Shown here piece after piece: positions 11,100 to 23,800 of a stretch of DNA of 64,000 nt. The notes beneath the pieces are model-generated. The model worked only from the letters and a program-made list of their open reading frames with translations, had not been told where the DNA came from and made no database searches. The stretch's first letter is position 1; the number at the start of each line of letters is the position of its first letter. A program made the translations under genes and the position numbers. Origin of the DNA: Cladochytrium replicatum (taxonomy: Eukaryota > Chytridiomycota > Chytridiomycetes > Cladochytriales > Cladochytriaceae); NCBI GenBank assembly GCA_025526935.1, contig JAHLKD010000007.1, positions 434,001 to 498,000 of the forward strand. Reading direction: 5' to 3'.

Positions 11100-12580
11100 A
11101 TGTCACCTCCCGATGCGCTTTTCCTGAACGGCGCGGGAATCTACGCGTCGTCGACTGAGCCGCCAGAGAACGGCGTCATTACCTCGTCTGGATTCGAGGG
11201 CCCTGAGAAGCTTCTCGAGGTGTGGTTCAAGGTCCCCGCAGGCATCGATAAGAATGATGATAAGCACCCCGGGCTGCGGAGCGTCCCCAAGCCGGTGTGG
11301 GACGAGATGCTCGATATCGTGCGGTGCAAAGTGCTCTCCATCATTGAGAATGAGCACTCGACTGCGTACTTGCTCAGGTAATTCGTTGGGATCCCTATCA
11401 TGAGGCGAAGATTGACATGAAATTACGACCTGAACGAAATAGCGAGTCATCTATGTTTGTTTACAAGCATCGACTGGTGCTGAAAACGTGTGGGACGACC
11501 ACATTATTGCATGCCATCCCAAAGCTGCTTGAGATTGCTTCGACCCTTTGCGGGCTGACCGACATTGATGCGCTGTTTTACACCCGTAAAGCGCTCATGT
11601 TCCCGGAGAAACAAGCATGGCCGCACGGAAAATGGGGCGATGAAGTGAGATCCATATGATCACCTGCACACCATAAGGATCCTCACACTTTTTTGAACAG
11701 GTTGTGTATTTGGACAAGGTGTTCAAACCTGCGGGATATGAGACGGGTGGATATGTCATTGGAAAGATAAACGACGAGCACTGGTGTCTGTACATGGCGA
11801 CTCCCGGCACTCAAGCTGACGAATCGGATGGTGCCGAGAATGATGATGATGATGATGAGGACGATGATGTGACCTTAGAGGTCTTAATGACCAAGATGAA
11901 CCCCGACGTCTTGAAAACCTTTTGGAAAGTAGACGGAGATAAGGCAAAAGAGGAGCTGGGGGAGCGCGCTGGCAGCGCAGAGGCTCGTGTTTTTGTAAGT
12001 AACCAATTGATCATTCATCCAGAAAGGCGCTCAATATGTGGACGTTCGTTAATAGGACGCAACGGGAATTTCTCGTCTCTATCCGACTTCGCTAGTCGAC
12101 GACTACGTCTTTGATCCGTGCGGATACTCCCTGAACGGCTTGGTGGGCCGTTACTATTACACCATCCACGTTACGCCCGAAGACGCCTTCTCCTATGCCT
12201 CCGTCGAGACCTCCGTCCCCGTGCGTCGGTACTACTCTCACGTCCTCAAACCCAACACCTCCTCTGACGCCGACGGAAACAACTCTGAAGTTTCCAGCGA
12301 GGCGCACTACGAAGTGTTCGAAGACGTCGTCGCGCAGACCGTGAAGGTCTTCCAGCCAGAAAAGTTTGTGGTCACCTTGTTCACCCGTCGCAAGATTGCG
12401 ATGATGCACGGGCGCGATGGGCGTGGGCTTTTGGACGGGGATGTCCCGGGGTACCGTCGCCGTGATCGCATCGTGCATACGCTTGGGAAGTGGGACTTGG
12501 TGTTTTGTCACTATGAAGTCCCTGCAAAAAAGGAGCTGCGTAACCTGGCAAGCCTTGCAATCGGAAATGGCGATAGCTGA
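11100..12580 (+). CDS. SPE2: S-adenosylmethionine decarboxylase proenzyme
   Basis: Makes decarboxylated AdoMet, the aminopropyl donor for spermidine and spermine. Four exons, 11100-11377, 11443-11644, 11701-11994 and 12056-12580, give 432 aa. The N-terminal GFEGPEKLLEVWFK block is typical. The self-processing site is intact across the first splice: YLLSESSMFVYKHRLVLKTC, where cleavage before the Ser of E-S-S creates the pyruvoyl group and the Cys in KTCG is the catalytic acid. Later conserved parts include the ALFYTRK stretch, HWCLYMATP and FDPCGYSLNG. An acidic run of Asp/Glu (about 11845-11870) is a lineage insertion. An in-frame ATG at 11079 would add 7 residues; 11100 is preferred because it begins the exon's fungal-like N-terminus. 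Neighbours are unrelated. Confidence 0.95.
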
Positions 12581-12935
12581 CACCTGCCAATGCTACAATA
12601 GCAATTTTGGGCAGCTGTTCATTATGAAGCGTCGTTTTGAGTTTGGGTTTTGGCTTGCATCTTTCTGTTTGCTGACGTGGGATGTTATTTGGACTTCATA
12701 TCTATCTAGGTCACCTGGCTATTGAAATCTCCATCTAAGGAGCAAATACATTTGTTTTTCACAATAACCGGACCAGTTGATGCTAGGCCTCGGGATCGCA
12801 CCTACGGAATGGGTATGACAATCCATCCTGGCTTGTACATTTGGTCCACAATTAGCCGCGAGCAAGCTCCAAACCCATCCTCCCTTGCAGGAGCCTGGCA
12901 GTGAGTACACTGTTTGAATTGAGTCAGGGCATTCA
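12581..12935. other. Intergenic, AdoMetDC 3' flank
   Basis: Short overlapping open frames exist on both strands, none with a recognisable family or conserved splice structure. No gene called. Confidence 0.4.
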
Positions 12936-13408
12936 TTAATGCGGTGTATTATTGACTTCCCCAAACGCCTTGAATTGCTTCCCTCCTTCGTCGATTTCGA
13001 GCTTCAAGAAGTTTTCTGGGGAGAAAACAATCACTCGTAACATTCGCTCTTCGCCCTTCAACGAAACTTTCTGTACGAACACTGTCTCGACCGTCGCCAT
13101 TGGTGGCAAAAGGTTGATGAAATATACGGCTTCCGTTCCTCCTACGCGTACAACCCAGCCGTAATCCTGGTCAAATCACAGCCAAACGGCCACAACATCA
13201 GCTGGATAACGTTCTTCGCAGAGGGAACTGCCCGGATCAACGCTACCGATTCAAAGAAGGCCCTTGATGTTGTTTCCCGCAGCCCCAGCAGACGAAAACT
13301 TTCATGTGGCTCGTCGGAGAGCGACCAACCGACCAGGGCCGGCAAAACTTGACCAGCCTGGAAGAGTTTCCCAGCCTCCCGCTCAAGTTGACTGTGGAGA
13401 ACGCCCAA
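12936..13408 (-). CDS. Unrecognised minus-strand gene, 3' exons
   Basis: A minus-strand frame runs open from about 13161 to a TAA at 12936-12938, with protein-like sequence such as YGWVVRVGGTEAVYFINLLP and MLRVIVFSPENFLKLEIDEG. A plausible 3' acceptor (TTGACCAG) precedes it at about 13160. Upstream, another frame from 13408 (with SFRLLGLRETTSRAFFESVA) could be the preceding exon, but no donor joins them convincingly. The plus strand of 13150-13515 also reads well in parts, so strand assignment is not secure. Function unknown. Confidence 0.3.
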
Positions 13409-13520
13409 CTAAGCAAAGTCTACTACGATTTGGACTTAGTGATGCACCTTTTCCACTCGTACACATTCGTCTATGAAGCCACGTCTATTTCCATAAGGAT
13501 CAAGTTTGAGTTGAAGTGAT

Positions 13521-13798
13521 CCAAGTTCTTTGTTGATTAGAAAAGACTAATGCTCCGTTTTGAATTGCGAATATACACCAGAGAGATTGAACGGTCTTGA
13601 CCACATTGTAGACCCTGAGAAGGTTGTGGTTCTGCACCTGCAGGTAGATTAATATTTTTGGGATTGTTGAGGTTCAAGATAATTCTATTTCATCAATACA
13701 CATATGCGCGAAGGAGTCACTTCGGTAGCTTCAACGTCACTACCATAATCTCGAAAAGAACGGAGGAACACGATCCTAGATTCACTGAGAGAAATCGA
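13521..13798. other. Intergenic
   Basis: No gene, RNA or repeat is recognised. Confidence 0.4.
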
Positions 13799-13801
13799 CC
13801 A

Positions 13802-14860
13802 CTAGCAACAGCGTTGAATCAGCTCCTCGATTTTTCCCAAAACGTTGTCGAAATCTTCGACCGTTAGCGACTTTGTGCTTTGTCTAGCTGGCAGGTGACA
13901 GGAGGGGATGGTCTTCGGAAATGCAATGGGAGTGCCGCGGGAGGGGAGGCCACGGTACTCAAATGCGCACGAAACGTTCGTCCACTTGTTGAAGTTTGCA
14001 AGAGTCACACGAGCGTCTTCAGCGCTCGCAAACTTTGCGACTGCAGTCCCTCGGAGATGTCCATCGGGAGAAAGGCTTGTATACCAGAACGAGATCGACT
14101 CGATTCCAGTGCATCTATCGAATAGTTTCATCACCTCAGTTTTTGAAAGCGAAAAGTTCTGGCGAAGGAAAAGCTTCACGGTGGCGGATAATGTGTTGGG
14201 GGTGTTGGTCTGCCGGTTTGGTTTGGGTTCGGTAAGGCTTCCTTCGTGCCACTTGGCTGTTAAGCCCGTCAGGCCGCGGATAGACTGAATTTCTCTGGAA
14301 GCAAAGCGATGGTTTTCGAAACAAGTAGCGCAGTTGTAGAATTAAGAGCGGTCAGAATGACTGAGCAAAAAGGGTTGAGGATAGATACTGACCTTTCTCG
14401 TTGAAACAAAATCGAATAAAACCATCCATCTTCAAAACCAAAAACAAAAGATCGGCCCTGTCTTTTCCAGACTGGCGATCCTCGATCCTAAGGATTCTGT
14501 TCTCAGTTGTCACTCCACCAACGCTAGCGTCAATGGCATGCGATCCTTCGCTGATTCGATCAAAACAAGCTCTCTTTGTTGATACCGTCGTCTTGACCGT
14601 ATTGTTTGGAGAATCAATAATTTTGCTTGTAGGATTTCCCACAGTCTACCATCGGATTTTGGTCACAGCTAAGCTCTGTCGCTCGCAATGCCAGAGCATT
14701 TGCGCTGTCGTAGTAAGAGACGAAATCTTCCACAAAAAACTGGCATCTGAATTCGGGATGGTAGGCAAGGCGACTTCAACCTCAACTTCAGCTTCGCTTT
14801 CCATCATACTGAGCGGCGGTTCCGCAGGTGGAGCTATCTCCGCGACTTCAGTATAAAGAG
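13802..14860 (-). CDS. RRM-like RNA-binding protein (tentative)
   Basis: The last exon (about 14290-13802) carries an RRM-like unit: an RNP2-like LFLRQNF, an RNP1-like GTAVAKFAS and the spacing expected between them, ending SLTVEDFDNVLGKIEELIQR. The preceding exon (about 14642-14400) has ENRILRIEDRQSGKDRADLL and DGFIRFCFNEK. An intron of about 100 nt can join them if the acceptor is CCAGAG near 14297. Further upstream (to about 14860) lies an acidic stretch with EAEVEVEVALPTIPNSDASF. The 5' end is not resolved: candidate ATGs up to 15227 are separated by stops. RNA binding is inferred from the RRM pattern only. Confidence 0.45.
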
Positions 14861-15229
14861 CCTCAGAATGTTAAGCTGAAATCTCTTGTTGTTCATTGAT
14901 AGCAATCGTAGTGGCGTCGAGAGCTTCCATACTCCCCTTCTCAGATTAATCATCGCATTCAGCCAGAAGAGGGCTCCCTCGATCGGAGGATAGGTCCGTA
15001 TCGGCCATTTTAAGGTGCGCCATCTCAACAAGTGAGTTGCTTCTCTGATTCAACGATCTATTACGCAAATCATCGATTAAGATCAATATCTGGGAAAGTG
15101 AGAATGACTTACCATCAGTTTGGAAGCATTGGGGAGAGCGGGAGCGCGGAGAGTGCTGCAAAGTTGTGCATACCGTTGATTTTCTCAAGCAGTGCGACTT
15201 CAAGTCGACTGAACAGCAAACGGCCATGC

Positions 15230-15519
15230 CTGGGTGAGATCAAGGGCATCACAAGGGGCAAAGCTGGTGTGGGGTCGGGCAGATAGCGCGTCAGTTTGTT
15301 AGCGCATCCGGGGTAAGGCTTGTAATATCAAATCACCAGATATACTTTTGTGCAAAAGTCGGGAGAGTTTGGGGCCGCGTTCGCACGATCGGGGACAGGG
15401 GGTCCCCGGGGTCCATAGCAGTCTATAGCCCTGGTGGCATCGCCGTCGGACAAGAACATTATTGTGACGTGTGAGATGATTCCTGACATTGATTCACTAT
15501 ATTTATAGTTGTCTGGGAC
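15230..15519. other. Intergenic
   Basis: No feature is recognised beyond G-rich and C-rich runs around 15390-15415. Confidence 0.4.
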
Positions 15520-16345
15520 TTATTCGTGTGGCATCAGACCTGGGATACACCAGCCTTGCAACAGACTCACAACAACCTCACGGCATGCACTTAGGTGTAC
15601 TCGCTCCATTTGATCTCTGTGGAAATTTTTGGTCACTTTGATGTCAGTAGCATTGTTGAACAGGGGACCGGTCTTCCTCTCACTATCATCTGCAATGTGG
15701 ATGTCGTGCCGATACATTCCCTGCGGAAGAGAATTCAATTCATTTTCTTGAGGGGCCCAGTTTCGATAGCGGCTCTCACACGATTTTCACTTCATGATTT
15801 AGTCAACAAAGCATGTCGCTGTCACTGGCGATTCAGCACCGGATGAAAAGACCACCACCAGTCACGGAAGTGATTCGTGACTACCACATGAGCTGCTGCG
15901 CTCTCGAATGAAGTTACTCCCTCTCTCGAAATTCTCGGCCATTATCTGTTCAAGAGGGTGCTCCGGAGATCCGGACGTATAACAGGTCTTTGTGTTGTCC
16001 ATGCGGAATGAAGAGATTCTCTTGCTCGATTGGTTCCTGTCCTGTCGACTCACCTGCTTTCTGTGTCAATACCACTTCTCAGCTCCCAAACGTTCGCTTC
16101 GGACATTTATTTCATCTGCAATCAATTCCGGAAGATCGCGATCTACATTTTTCGTCCCATCAAGTTCGACATCTCCGCCCAGTGCCATTCAAGCGCAGTA
16201 CCGCAAGAGAACGTATTACCGATCCCTTTCGCTTCCCGCGACGCTTTCATTTCTGGACGCTGCTCAGCACGGTTTTGTCGAGGGGGCGGCTGGGTCCATT
16301 GGGATCGAATACGTTCTTTGTAGTCGCTATCAGCGTTGGAACTAA
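15520..16345 (-). CDS. Unrecognised minus-strand coding fragments
   Basis: Minus-strand pieces with protein-like composition: about 16200-16080 (GGDVELDGTKNVDRDLPELI), 16053-15862 (EQIMAENFERGSNFIRERSS) and 15738-15520 (ERKTGPLFNNATDIKVTKNF). They change frame between pieces, which could be introns, and end at a stop at 15520. No family recognised. The plus strand also has long open frames over 15990-16367, but these look like shadows: they are Ser/Arg/Phe-rich with no domain. Confidence 0.25.
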
Positions 16346-16349
16346 GAAT

Positions 16350-16722
16350 AGTGAGCTCAGCAGCTGAGGAGCGTACAGATTTGGTGAGGTATTCTCGGAT
16401 CCTTCGGCATTGGTAGTTGGCGGGTACTATAATATTTTTACCCTTTTATACCGTGCTGGTCCAAAGCTGTACACTGGATGCCGACTTCTGTTTGATTCGA
16501 AAGGGAATATCTAAAGTATGGGGCAATTGAAGCAATGTTTTGTTGCCTTTGTTGCGTAACAGATGCTTCATAGGATGCAGACGAACCAGGGGATATATAT
16601 AATTGTGTTCAAAACAGCGCTGGATATTATAATACATTGAACAAATCAACTCAACAAACTCAACGAATCAAACAGCGCGAAAGAACAGTCCAAATGAAAT
16701 GAATGCGAATAATGCCCAATTT
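16350..16722. other. Intergenic, CPSF30 3' flank
   Basis: AT-rich; includes the presumed 3' UTR of the minus-strand CPSF30 gene. No gene recognised. Confidence 0.4.
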
Positions 16723-17679
16723 TTAAGACGAGACAAGAGTCGGGATCTGCCTTCCAACGTTGTCCTGTTGCTGCTGATTTTGCTGTGAAAACGGACCCAT
16801 ACTACCCATATTGCGCCGCTTGGGGCACTGGTTGGCGTAGTGTCCTTTTTCGTTGCACTTGAAGCAGGTGACTTCGGTGAGTGGTCTCCAGCCAGGTTTC
16901 TGCTGGAAGGGCTGTTGCTGGTGTTGTTGGTATTGCTGGAAATGCTGTTGCGCCTGCTCGTATTGTTGTTGATTTGCGACGTTCGCGTCATTCTGCTGCT
17001 GTTCATTCTGAGATTGCGGGAGTTCATATTTGGGACTGCAAAATGGAAAGTAAGTTTTGCTATTTGTGTGAACTAGGTCCAATACGTACTGTCCGAATGG
17101 ACATTCTGGGCCCTTAGGGCAGAATCCTGTTAGATACAACGGGCACAGAGCCTTGCGAACGTGCTTGTGGCGACATCGAGCGCCGTGTTTACAGAACCCA
17201 CGAGCATACCAAGCACATTCACGGACCTTATCGTTTGGATCGATGTGCAAGTAGAGACATTCTGGATTAGAGCATTCACCGTATTTTGAGTAGAACCAGC
17301 ATTCTGGCATTTTGCGAAGGTTGTATTCGTGCCTAAAATTGCAAAAAAAAAGCCGTCAGAAATCATACAAATGGTTCTGAGTAACAACATACAGAAATTC
17401 GCACAGTTCGCCCTTCTTGCAGAGCCCTCTAAGCCAGTGTTTGCACACGACGGTCCTCTCGTTTTTTGTGTGCCTGTTTGGACATGACTGACCCCTTGCA
17501 CAGTAACCCCTGAGAAAGAATTTGCAGACATCGTTTGGTACGGTTGATCCGCGGATATTTGAAGACTTTCCGTCGATGTTGATGCCCAGTTCGGTAGCAA
17601 CAAAGTCCTCAAAGTCGAACGGGTGCGACACCGCCCCAGCAGCCGTGTCGATGTGCTGCCAGTGGAAGAACGAGTCCAT
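16723..17679 (-). CDS. YTH1: Cleavage and polyadenylation factor 30 kDa subunit (CPSF4/Yth1)
   Basis: Zinc-finger subunit of the pre-mRNA 3'-end processing complex; it recognises the AAUAAA signal and contacts Fip1. Three exons, 17679-17393, 17332-17090 and 17035-16723 on the minus strand, give 280 aa. Five CCCH fingers are visible in order: CKFFLRGYCARGQSCPNRH, CKHWLRGLCKKGELCEFLH, CWFYSKYGECSNPECLYLH, CAWYARGFCKHGARCRHKH and CPLYLTGFCPKGPECPFGH. The second and fifth are each completed only after splicing. A Gln-rich linker follows, then a CCHC knuckle (CFKCNEKGHYANQC), as in animal CPSF4; S. cerevisiae Yth1 lacks the knuckle. It is divergent from the MUN-domain gene, with start codons 70-142 bp apart. 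Confidence 0.95.
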
Positions 17680-17820
17680 GACCAGCCACAGCCATAAATT
17701 TAAATTTTAAATTCAATATTTGAAATTGTTGATTTGTAGAACAATCCTGTGGAACACGGCGAGCATTTGCTGGCCGTGCGTGTGTGCTCTGCTACCTGCC
17801 GCTCTCTATACTCCCAACCC
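17680..17820. promoter_or_regulatory. Bidirectional promoter, CPSF30 / MUN-domain gene
   Basis: Only 141 bp separate the minus-strand CPSF30 ATG from the preferred plus-strand ATG at 17821. The stretch around 17695-17735 is AT-rich. Promoter function is inferred from the arrangement. Confidence 0.5.
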
Positions 17821-20800
17821 ATGGCTCAACCACCGCGCATTCTCAACCGCAACGAGTTTGGCTTCTTCGAACTGCCGGGTGGCTCCGGTGCCTCATCGCC
17901 AGCCCCATCCAGCGCTACTTATTCGTCTTCTACAACACTTTCGAGGGGCCCATCGTCGGCCACCCTCGGCCGCGGTCCGCCATCTGCTAATGCTCTCTCT
18001 CACTCCCTTCCCGATAGCCAGTCTCAACTGTCACTTGCCGATGCGCGTGACAATTCTCGGGATTACTACAATAACACCATCGGCAGAAACAGGGGTGGTG
18101 CTCCGACACTGAATCGCTCCCCATCGTCTAATAATGTAAAAGGCGGCCTTGCTCCACCGCCTCCGAATCACCCGCCACCTCTTCCGCCTCCCTCCCCGGC
18201 CTCGCTAAGCCGAAAACCATCAAACGGTCGCGGTTTTAGAAGCCCCGGCGCCGGAAACGGGTACTTTGAAAGTGACGAATCTTCTGCCTCTTCTGCAACT
18301 ACCGTCGTCACCTCCCCGACTACGTATGGCTCAAACATCGCAACCATTCACAAGGGTGCGAGAACACCTCCGCCACCTAGCGGAGCCGGCACGCTTGCCT
18401 ACGTTGGGGGGCCAGTGCCGACTCTACCACGCAACGGTGCCTCTCCAAATATAATTCCTCCTCGAACAAAGTCAAATCGAAACGCTCCACCGGCCGACCA
18501 TTCAACGTTGAGCCGTGGGAGGAATACTGCTCCAAGAGATGATTCTCCACCACGTCACCCAACCGCTGGACGCTCTGCCTCTGCTGGAGGACTCAGAAAG
18601 CAGAGAAGTGATTTTGACGAGTTATCCAGCACTTCTCCATCGTTGGGACGTCGAGGCAGAGGAGAATTTGATGATGATCGAGCTAATGGGTCGCCTGCTA
18701 CTATGGGAAGACGGGGCCGCGGAGATTTTGACGACGATCGTGGAAACGGCGGGTCTCCCGCTACGATGGGTCGACGTGGTCGCAACGACTTTGATGGAGA
18801 TCGTGGAAACATTGGATCCCCTGCAACGATGGGTCGTAGGGGGCGATCCGACTTTGACGGTGATCGTGGGAACGGAGCGGCATCTCCTCGGAGAAATCGC
18901 GGTCAGGACTTTGACGACATGCTCCGCGATCTCAACGATATGACAGACAATGTTGGCTCTCGTGGAGACAAGGACGGAGTGCCTACACCTCCAGCTCGGC
19001 TCAGAAATAAGCCCAGTACTCCTAACCCTCGTAATGATACACAGCGTATTCCCCCCAGAGAAGAATCGCGCGAACATCGCGATCGCTCGTTATCGCGAGG
19101 CGAGAGAGATCGCGGTGGTGCTGATCTGGCTCCGCCAAGGCCAGCAATACCACCTCCGAAACGCCCATTGCCAAGTCCCGCTGCCATTCCGTCAGCATCT
19201 CCTGTGGATATTTCGAGGATTGAACGACTGGCACCAGTGGACGAAACTGTGAGTCTTTAGCGAAGGTTACTTTATAATCAATGTTAAGTTTTGATTTTCC
19301 AGGTTGTCGACCCTCAATATATTCGAGCACTCATGGAGTTCCTCATTTCGGACCCAACTACCACTCCAAGCCCAGACGACTTCCCCGATCCCGAAGAGGG
19401 CTACTTGCTTTGGGGTGACAGGATCGGTACTTCCATACAGGAGCATCTGTGCTCGCTTCTGGAAGCGCGCTATTTGCACCCAGAGGGAAAAGGCCGCAAG
19501 CGTCCCACGCCGCCCGACGCAGCACAGAACAACGCACCACCTCCCCCGGAAAAGAAGCCAGCGGGCGGAAGCGGCACAATGGTGGATGTGTTTTTCAAAA
19601 TCGTTGGTGGCCAAGGACTCTTGTGCAAACCAGGCTCCGAAGCGCACTGCAAAGTTGAATTCGGGTACCTTCCCGACGACAGTCCCGGCGCACCCCCCAG
19701 CATGCCTCCCTTACCAGGCGAAGACACCATCAAAATCTCGCTCGGTACAGAGAACGCCCCCGTGAAGCGTCAGGACGACGGTGGCGGATTCGTCGTGTGG
19801 AACCAGCACGTAAATCTTCCCGCGACGAATTTGACCGACGCGGTCATGATCAGTGTGTTTGAGAAGGGCAGTGGGAAATTGATTGGAGGCGAAGACGTGT
19901 TTTTGGGTCGACACAGGATCGCAATCAGCGATCTCATCACGACGAGCGCGAAGGAAGGGTATGTGGAGCGGTGGTGCGAACTGAAGCCGAGACCCAACGG
20001 TAAGAAGGACCGGTCCGTTGGTGGTGAAGTGCTTGTCGAGTTTACAATCCATCACGATGACAAGGTATTTTGGCTCCCTCCCTTCGTCTCCAAATTGTAC
20101 TTTAATATTTTTTTCAGCAAAAGAAGGAAACGCAAAAACCCGCAGCCTCCGCACCGTCCAACATGGACCCGGAGCTTCCTCTTCGTCGCCTACAAAGCGC
20201 AACCACCATTCTTTCACCGCCGCTCTACCGAGTTCTCATGCGCGCAGCCGTCGAATGTGACCTCCACAACCGTCCCGCTCTGCTTGTGACCCCACCGCCT
20301 CCGAATCGACGCGGCGGTGCAAACGGTGGACCGCCCGGAAGCATGAGCCTACGCGACGATTATTTGAGCCCGCTGAGTCTGCAAGCGCGAACTGTTTTGG
20401 AAGTATACGGGCGCGAATGGGGAATGCGGGATGCGACCTGCACTTTGATTTTGCTTGAAGCCATTTCCGACGCGTGTGACGCTGCGCTTGTTGCGACAGG
20501 TGGGAAGGAGGTTGGCGGGGGACGGATGTTTGGTGGCACTGTGTTCCAGAGGCGACTTTTGGAGACCATCCGTGTCAGGATGAAAGGCAACGATGGATGG
20601 CTTTCTGAAGCTGATGTAAGTGCCAACTCTGCACCTTCCGATATTATTTTCTGACCGTTGGTCAAAGTTCCCTGTTGTGGTGCAGCTTCTCGAACGCATC
20701 CACCTGGCATATGTTCGCAACCTCCAGACCTACCGCGACTTTTACCCGCGCAACCACCCCCGTGGCGCCGTCGAAACCGCAATCTTGATCCTTCGTCTCA

Positions 20801-23800
20801 TACACAAAAACATGCTCTTCCGTGAAGAGTCCGTCGTTGGACGCGCAGAGCCAGACTCTTTCCGCACTGCCCTCCGCAACATCATGACCCAAGCGTCCAT
20901 TACGCGCTACGGACAGCTCCAGGAGCTCTCTGCCCCACTTGATCGTACGGACATCCTGCAGACCCTGGACTCGATCACCGAGTTTGTAAACTTGTTGAAA
21001 GCGGACATTGAGGAAGACTCGGCGCATTTCGACGAAGGATTTATGGCCAACAAGGAAGATCTGAAAATGAGCAAGCTGACTTCGGAGACGTATTTGAAAT
21101 GCTTGGTGCTCACGCTTGAGGATTTGAGTGAAGTGATTGCTGGGGAGGAAGTTGTGAAGATCCCGGGGGTTGCATCGAAAGTGTTTGACGTTTACATGAT
21201 CTTGCGAGGGCTTGAGGAGAAGTACGGAAAATTGGTGCCGAGGTAAGAGAAGTTGATGGCTTTGATTTGTTTAAAGAGCGCTAATTTTGTTTTTATGTGG
21301 ACAGTCTCAAGAGATCATCCGTTAGTGGAGGGTTCTCACTGGAGCGTTGGTTCCACCCTTTCGTGCAGATGTGGCTCAAGCATCTCGGGACACAGACCGT
21401 GGTCTGGGTCGACAATGCCATTCGCGCAGACGACTTCTCTCCGCTCCCCGGAACCGAAGGTGACGTCTTGCCTTACAGCAGCTCCATTCGCGATGTCTAT
21501 TCCGCCATATACGCGGAACTCGACGTCGTCCTCGGTCTCGTCGGTGAAGATAACAATAAAGGCAAAAAAGGCGGCAACGGTCGTCAAGGGTCCGCGAAAT
21601 TCCTGCAGATCTTTGCAAAAGTCGTTAATCAGGCGCTGGAGCATTACTGTGACCGCATCATTGCGAGCGAAACCGTTTCGGGGAAACCTAGCGCTGTCGA
21701 GAAGCCTGGGACGGAGGAGAAGAAGGCTGGTGAAGGGGAGTGGACTCTTTGGGAGACTGTTACGACGACGGCGCAGACGGTGATCAATGCGGCAACTGGG
21801 GGCAAGGATACGGGAGGAAAGGATATTTCCATGGAGGTACATATTTTGATTGCTCTATTTCTGTGTGTCCAGCGAGGTAACTGCTTTTTGGTTTGTTTTC
21901 ACAGTCCTGTATCAAGCTTTGCAACCTTGTTTACGCAATGAACAGGCTTGAGGATCTCCAAAAGACCATGAACGTTGAGGCCGTCTCGCGTCGCCAGGAG
22001 GAGTTCTACCGCCGCACACTCGCGCCTATGATCAGACGCTACCGGGCCGTGAGCCGATACTACCCCGCGGACGAAAAGTATGGTTCCGTCAAGGGGGAGA
22101 TGAAAGCCGAGGAGGATTCCGCTGGAAACATGATCCCCGTGCGTGGTGCGTTCAAAGTCGAAGTCGTGTACGCCGAAAACGTGAAGGGATGCAAGGGCAA
22201 TGGGATGGCGAACCCGTATGTGATGGTTCGTGTGCCCGAGGGGAGCGTGATGGAGCGGGAAGAGCTTGTTGAAGAAGGGGAGATGGAGGAGGTTGAGGAG
22301 GAGGTTGGGGAGGAGGGAGTTGAAGACGGGGACGAAGAGGAGGAGGACATTTATGCCGAAGACGGGGACGGGTGGACTTTTGGAGGGGATAATGGTGGGA
22401 ATGGAGGCGGGTGGGGGTGGGAGCTGACCAAAAAGAAAAAGAAGAAGGTAGTGAAAAAGAAATCTGGTGGGGAGAAGGGGAGTGAGAATTTGTTGATGCG
22501 GTTTATGAAGATGGCGGGTCGGGACGACGACGAAGATAGCGAGGGTACGTCGCCTTCTTCTTCTACGGCGGAGAAGAAGGAGCCTGCTGCGAAGGGGAAG
22601 GCTGTGATCAAGATGGTGAAGAAGCGGCTCAGGGGGAAGGAGTGTGAGCTTTTGCGGACGCGTCCGAACTATGACACGCTCAACCCGACGTTCGACGAAG
22701 CGTTCGATGTGATGCTACCCGAGGTTGAGCGACTTGAGGTCGGCGTGTTGAGTAAAGTCGGAGTTGTGGAAGGAGTTGCGCTTTCTGGGGACGAGGTGGT
22801 TGGGTTTGGAAGCGTGAGTCTTGCGGGAGGCATGAGGAGCAAGCTGTTGGACCACCAGACGCACGAGGTTTGGGTTGACCTTGAGCCTCAGGGACGGGTT
22901 CTACTGCGAATTACGATGGAAGGTGATGGCGAGACAGTGGAGTATTGGTTTAAGAAGACCAACAGGCGTTTTATCCGGAATCGCAACGATTTGGTCCGAT
23001 CGCTTGCTGGACGGGTAAGTGCTACTGCTGTGAAACAACTGTTTGGAGAACGTCGCTAAACTAATAAATTTTCGCAGCTTGTGCCTTACTGCCGCAAGGT
23101 GCTTTTGCAAGTCGTTAAAGGAGAGGAACAAGCTCTTCAGAAGGGATTCCTCAAAGCAATCGGAGCAACTGCTGCTCCTGTTAAGCTTGAGGACGTCGAC
23201 CCTGACGAAATAACGACAGCGGCTGGTGTACCCATCGACCAGGACATGACCTTCCGTGAGATTGCAGTAGTCTTGAAACCTATGGAAGACTATCTCGACA
23301 AGAACTTTGCCACCCTCTGCGAGTGGCTCACACCCAGTGGTGTGGAACCCGAAGCGCCATCGCCAAAAGGCGGAAAATCGGGACGCGCGAGCGTCACCAA
23401 TTCCGGCAAATCTCTCCTCCTTGCACAGGAAACTATCCAGCGAGTGTGGGAGGAGCTCGTCGAGCACTGTCTCAAGAACATGTTGGTCCCGCCTCTGTAC
23501 GGCCAGATCGAAAAAGATCGCAAGGTGTTGAACAAACGGCAGGTTTCGGCTGTGCACTCGCTTCTGCACAGGCTTCGGGACTTTTTCTACGCTGACGGGG
23601 AAGGTTTCGGTTTACCGCTCAAGGTTCTTGAGAGTCCGCTGACTTTCGGACGGCTCGAAGCGATTGTTAAGTCGTACTACGCAGGTCGGCCTACACCCGA
23701 GATGCTCCCGAAAGTGCAGAAAGAATATGAGAACAGTTTGCTCGCGGAGAGGCTTGGGACGAAAGGATCGCCGAAAGCACTGAAACCTGGGGGAACGCTC

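Noticed and set aside
12952-13164. Plus-strand open frame
   Set aside because: The opposite strand reads as better protein and has a splice acceptor; treated as a shadow.
17749-17820. Upstream start for the MUN-domain protein
   Set aside because: In frame, but it lies within 70 bp of the divergent CPSF30 start; the ATG at 17821 leaves room for a promoter. Not excluded.
22060-22350. Minus-strand Ser-rich open frame
   Set aside because: Antisense shadow of the acidic Glu/Gly codons in the MUN-domain protein insert.
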